Assembly (NCBI GenBank): GCA_031374935.1
Contig: JANMHB010000025.1
Coordinates: forward strand, 1 to 64,000
Source of the DNA: JACMLX01 sp031374935
Lineage (GTDB): Bacteria; Gemmatimonadota; Gemmatimonadetes; Gemmatimonadales; Gemmatimonadaceae
Direction of reading: 5' to 3'
DNA: 64,000 nt
Both the position numbers and the translations under genes were made by a program. Below, in pieces: positions 60,422 to 64,000 of this stretch (its first letter is position 1; each line of letters opens with the position of its first letter). The notes under the pieces were generated by a model. The model was not told the origin of the DNA, did not search any database, and saw only the letters and a program-made list of their open reading frames with translations.

Positions 60422-63400
60422 ATGCGTCGAGCGCTGCTCCTTCTCCTTGCCCTGAGTTCACCGCTGGTTGCCCAATCGGCTCGGCCGACGTTCATCGAGC
60501 CCTCTCTCTCGCCGGATGGCCGCGAAATCGCGTTTTCGTCCGGCGGCGACCTCTGGACGGTGTCGGCCACGGGTGGCGAGGCCCGGTTGCTGGTTTCGCA
60601 TCCCGCCACGGAGACGCGGCCCGTCTGGTCTCCCGATGGGGCACGCCTCGCCTTCATCAGCACGCGCACTGGCAACGGTGACATCTACGTGCTCACCCTG
60701 GCGACCGGCGCACTGCGACGGATCACCTTCGACGACGCGCCCGATCAGCTGAACGCCTGGTCGCGTGACGGACAGTATCTCTGGTTCCATTCCAGCAGTC
60801 GCGACATCGCCGGGATGAACGATGTGTATCGCGTGGCGAGCAGTGGTGGCACGCCGATGATCGTCGCCGGTGATCGGTATGCGAGCGAGTATTGGCCGGC
60901 GCCCTCGCGTGACGGACGGACGATTGCGATCACGGCGCGCGGCACGACGTCGGCGCAGTGGTGGCGGCGCGGGCACTCGCATCTCGATGAAAGTGAGTTG
61001 TGGCTCGTGTCACTCGCCGGCGACACTCCGACCTACCGCGCCGTCAGCCGTGGTGGCGACGGCAAGGATCAGTGGCCGATGTGGAGCGCGGACGAGACGG
61101 CACTCTACTACGTGCGCGACACGGCTGGCATCGAGAACCTGTGGACCCGGCCGATCGCCGGCGGAGCACCGCGCAAACTGACGGATTTCCGCAGTGGCCG
61201 AGTGCTCTGGCCGACCATCGCTGGAGACGGCAGCGGCATCGTCTTCGAGCGCGACTTCGGCATCTGGCGCTACGACATCGCGACCAGTCAGGCCCGCGCG
61301 GTACCGATCGTGCTGCGCGGTGCGCCCGCCGTGGCTGACCTCGACCGCGTGACACTGACCACGGGCGCGGGACAGCTGGCGCTCTCGCCCGACGCAAGGA
61401 AGGTGGTGTTCGTCGCGCGTGGGGACATCTGGGTTGCCGGCGCCAAAGATGGCGGGGATGCGGTGCGGATTTCGACCAATGCGGGGCCGGATGCGCAGCC
61501 GATGTGGCTGGCCGACAGTCGTCGGGTGGTCTACAGCAGCAAGCGTGGCGAGATGTGGCAGCTGGTGCGGACGGATGTGCTGACGCGTGAGGAGGTCGTG
61601 CTCACGCGCGATGGCATTGACGTCTCGCCGGTGCTCTCGCGGGATGGCAAACGCATTGCGTATCACCATGATGGGAGCAGCATCCACGTCGTCGATATCG
61701 ATGGCACGAATGATCGCCTGATCGCGCGCGGCCACTTCGGTCGTCCGCCGTTCGCCGGCGGCCGGGAGATTGCCTGGTCACCCGACAATGCATGGATCGC
61801 ATTTCTGAGCACCGAAGACAAGGGATTCACCAATGTCTACGTGGTTCCGAGCGCCGGCGGTGAACGCCGCGCCGTGAGCTTTCTCGCCAACGCGTTTGCC
61901 GGCTCAGTGCTCTGGAGCACCGACGGGCAGTTCCTGCTGTACGACACCGCTCAGCGTACCGAACAGTCTTCGCTGGTGCGGATCGATCTGGTGCCGCGCA
62001 CACCACGCTTTCGCGAGGACCAGTTTCGCGATCTGTTCCAGACGCCGCCGGTGCGCGACTCTTCGTCACGGGCAACGCCGTCGCGTGACAGCGCCGCGCG
62101 CGACACCACGCGGCCCCGCGCCGCCGCGCCGCGCAGGACCGAGATCGTCTGGGACGGTCTGCGCCAGCGCGCCAGTGTCGTCGTCACCGGCTTCTCGCTG
62201 GGCGATCTGTCGCCCGATGGCAAGACCGTCATGCTCGTCGGGCAGTTTGCAGGGCCCGCGAGTCTGTACACCTATTCGATCGACCCGTTGGCCAGCGAAC
62301 AGCCCGTGCCTCGGCAGCTCACCACCAGTGCCGGCGGTAAGGCGAGCGTGCAGTACTCCGGTGATGGCAAGGAGGTGTGGTTCGTGGAGTCGGGTCGCAT
62401 CACCGCAGTGACCGTCGAAACGCGCACGGCGCGTACGGTGGCGTTCCGGGCGGAGCTCGAGGTGGACCCGTCGGTAGAACGCCTCGCGGCATTCGAGGAA
62501 GGGTGGGCCTATCAGCGCGACGGCTTCTACGACGCAAAGATGCACGGCGCCGACTGGACCGGTGTCCGCGGGCAGTTCGCGCCGCAGGTGGCCGGCGCGC
62601 GAACGGCCGATGAGTTCAGGCGACTGATGAACCTGATGGTCGGTGAGCTGAACGCGTCGCACTCCGGCGCCAGCGGCCCACCGGCACAACCACCACACAC
62701 CGGGCGGATCGGCGCTCGATTCAATCGCGCAGCGTTCGATGCAACAGGTCGGTTCGTCCTCACCGAGATCATTGCGCAGTCTCCGCTCGCGACGGGCACC
62801 GATGCGAAGATCGGTGACGCGCTGGTTGCGATCAATGGAGTGCGCCTATCGCGCGCTTCGAACATCGACTCCCTGCTGGCGTACACCACCGACAAACGGG
62901 TCACACTGCGGCTGGCGAGCAACACTGCTGCGGAGCGTGACGTGGCATTGCGGCCGGTGAGCGCGGGCACCGAAAAGGGACTGCTCTACCGGCAGTGGGT
63001 GGAAGAGCGGCGGGCATACGTGGCCAAGGCGAGCAACGGGCAACTGGGCTATGTCCACCTCTTCGACATGGGCCAGGGCTCGCTCGATCAGCTCTTTCTC
63101 GACCTCGATGCGGAGAACCAGGGAAGGGACGGCATCGTGGTCGATGTGCGCAACAACAACGGCGGCTTCGTCAACGCCTTCGCGCTCGATGTGTTCGCGC
63201 GGCGCCCGTACATGACCATGACCGTGCGTGATCAGCCCAGTGCGCCGGCTCGGCTGCAACTCGGCCAGCGCTCGTTCGACCGACCGGCGGTGCTGGTCAC
63301 CAATCAGCATTCATTGTCCGACGCCGAAGACTTCACGGAAGGATGGCGTGCACTCAAGCTGGGGACCGTGGTTGGCGAGCCGACCGCTGGATGGATCATC

Positions 63401-63601
63401 TACACCTCCGGTGCGCAGCTGGTGGACGGCACGGCATTGCGCATGCCGTTCATCCGCGTTCAGGGCGCCGATGGCAAGGACATGGAACTGGTGCCGCGGC
63501 CCGTGGACAGGCTCGTCATCCGGTCGGTGGGAGAAGCGTACACGGGGCGCGATTCGCAGCTCGACGCGGCGGTGGCAGAACTGCTCGGCCGGTTGCGATG
63601 A
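60422..63601 (+). CDS. Tricorn-like S41 protease with beta-propeller and PDZ domains
   Basis: A 1059-residue exported protein (signal MRRALLLLLALSSPLVAQSA). Residues about 22-560 are PD40/WD40-like propeller repeats (SLSPDGREIAFSSGGDLW, PVWSPDGARLAFISTRTG and more). A linker rich in Ser/Arg/Asp precedes a second beta region. A PDZ lies at about 750-850 (VLTEIIAQSPLATGTDAKIGD). The S41 protease domain follows, with nucleophile Ser in TNQHSLSDAEDFTEGW (near 963) and GYVHLFDMGQGSLDQLF. This is the tricorn architecture, but exported rather than cytosolic. It is divergent from the Cdd1-like gene with 257 bp between. Confidence 0.9.
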   Translation: MRRALLLLLALSSPLVAQSARPTFIEPSLSPDGREIAFSSGGDLWTVSATGGEARLLVSHPATETRPVWSPDGARLAFISTRTGNGDIYVLTLATGALRRITFDDAPDQLNAWSRDGQYLWFHSSSRDIAGMNDVYRVASSGGTPMIVAGDRYASEYWPAPSRDGRTIAITARGTTSAQWWRRGHSHLDESELWLVSLAGDTPTYRAVSRGGDGKDQWPMWSADETALYYVRDTAGIENLWTRPIAGGAPRKLTDFRSGRVLWPTIAGDGSGIVFERDFGIWRYDIATSQARAVPIVLRGAPAVADLDRVTLTTGAGQLALSPDARKVVFVARGDIWVAGAKDGGDAVRISTNAGPDAQPMWLADSRRVVYSSKRGEMWQLVRTDVLTREEVVLTRDGIDVSPVLSRDGKRIAYHHDGSSIHVVDIDGTNDRLIARGHFGRPPFAGGREIAWSPDNAWIAFLSTEDKGFTNVYVVPSAGGERRAVSFLANAFAGSVLWSTDGQFLLYDTAQRTEQSSLVRIDLVPRTPRFREDQFRDLFQTPPVRDSSSRATPSRDSAARDTTRPRAAAPRRTEIVWDGLRQRASVVVTGFSLGDLSPDGKTVMLVGQFAGPASLYTYSIDPLASEQPVPRQLTTSAGGKASVQYSGDGKEVWFVESGRITAVTVETRTARTVAFRAELEVDPSVERLAAFEEGWAYQRDGFYDAKMHGADWTGVRGQFAPQVAGARTADEFRRLMNLMVGELNASHSGASGPPAQPPHTGRIGARFNRAAFDATGRFVLTEIIAQSPLATGTDAKIGDALVAINGVRLSRASNIDSLLAYTTDKRVTLRLASNTAAERDVALRPVSAGTEKGLLYRQWVEERRAYVAKASNGQLGYVHLFDMGQGSLDQLFLDLDAENQGRDGIVVDVRNNNGGFVNAFALDVFARRPYMTMTVRDQPSAPARLQLGQRSFDRPAVLVTNQHSLSDAEDFTEGWRALKLGTVVGEPTAGWIIYTSGAQLVDGTALRMPFIRVQGADGKDMELVPRPVDRLVIRSVGEAYTGRDSQLDAAVAELLGRLR

Positions 63602-63647
63602 CGGCTGCCTGCGAACCCGCGAGCGCCAGCACCGCGTCCGTGCCCGA

Positions 63648-64000
63648 ATGAACCGGTTGCGACTCGGCATTCTCGGTACTGCCCGCATCGCGCGGAACTT
63701 CATTGCCGGACTCTCCGGTTCGACGGCTGTCACTGCCACGGCGATCGCAAGCCGCGACGCAGCCCGCGCCAGTCGATTTGCACGTGAGACCGGCGTGTCA
63801 CTGGTTTTCGGCAGCTATGAGGCCCTGCTCGCCTCGGCGGACGTCGACGCGATCTACAACCCGCTGCCGAATGGGCTGCACGGCGTCTGGTCGATTCGTG
63901 CGATGGAACAGGGCAAGCACGTCCTCTGTGAGAAGCCGCTGGCGGCGTCGCATGCCGAGGCGCTCACGATGTTCGCGGCCGCGCGGCGGTGCGGCGTGCA
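63648..64000 (+). CDS. Gfo/Idh/MocA family oxidoreductase, 3' end cut by window edge
   Basis: The first 117 codons read MNRLRLGILGTARIARNFIA, an NAD(P)-binding Rossmann start, then VTATAIASRDAARASRFARE, VDAIYNPLPNGLHGVWS and HVLCEKPLA, with the conserved EKP motif. Family members oxidise or dehydrate sugars, inositols and related substrates. It starts 46 bp after the tricorn-like gene on the same strand. Substrate and C-terminal domain lie beyond the window. Confidence 0.9.
   Translation, partial: MNRLRLGILGTARIARNFIAGLSGSTAVTATAIASRDAARASRFARETGVSLVFGSYEALLASADVDAIYNPLPNGLHGVWSIRAMEQGKHVLCEKPLAASHAEALTMFAAARRCGV

Overview
The window is a G+C-rich (about two thirds by eye), gene-dense stretch of bacterial chromosome with about 41 protein genes, three tRNAs and no insertion sequence, phage gene or CRISPR array. 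Gene order, many Tat- or lipobox-exported hydrolases, a tricorn-like S41 protease and a DUF4159/DUF4175/TPR cassette suggest a member of the Gemmatimonadota. This is inference from gene content; I could not run a search.

Layout. 1-7.7 kb: mostly minus-strand housekeeping genes (prs, a double VanZ protein, tRNA-Gln, ispE, a flippase-like membrane protein, an HPt-like protein, pdxJ), a lipoprotein and methylmalonyl-CoA epimerase. 7.7-21.8 kb: plus-strand genes: thioredoxin, then a chain with overlapping start and stop codons (rsmI, DUF4159, DUF4175, TPR, a secreted 'asparagine synthetase B'-like protein, a FabZ-like hotdog), a JAMM-DinG fusion helicase, an FAH-family hydrolase, an aminotransferase and a membrane-anchored unknown. 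21.8-24.2 kb (minus): a LexA-like regulator with no catalytic dyad, gltX and tRNA-Ser(GCT). 24.4-36.6 kb: a two-gene hybrid PKS/NRPS locus arranged tail to tail around a shared hairpin terminator. 36.9-47.0 kb: GMC oxidoreductase, SGNH hydrolase, amidohydrolase lipoprotein, a shortened Vgb-like propeller, MBL hydrolase, a Tat-exported epimerase, an Fpg/Nei glycosylase and a beta-lactamase-fold hydrolase. 47-64 kb: tRNA-Ser(TGA), glutamate synthase large subunit, a threonine dehydratase-like enzyme, a DUF985 cupin, a GGDEF-EAL protein, a broken MBL gene, an M19-family protein, an MFS transporter, a Cdd1-like HhH protein, a tricorn-like protease and the start of a Gfo/Idh/MocA oxidoreductase.

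The most unusual item is the PKS/NRPS pair. The NRPS has one adenylation domain interrupted twice: a luciferase-like monooxygenase between motifs A4 and A5, and an N-methyltransferase between A8 and A9. Its specificity residues read close to the glycine code. The PKS has the order KS-AT-KR-DH-ACP-TE, with DH after KR. Together they could build an acylated, N-methylated and alpha-hydroxylated glycine unit, or an N-methyl amide derived from it. Other items worth a look are the JAMM-helicase fusion, the LexA homologue lacking its Ser-Lys dyad and cleavage site with a hairpin over its ribosome binding site, and an HPt-like domain whose phospho-acceptor His is Arg.
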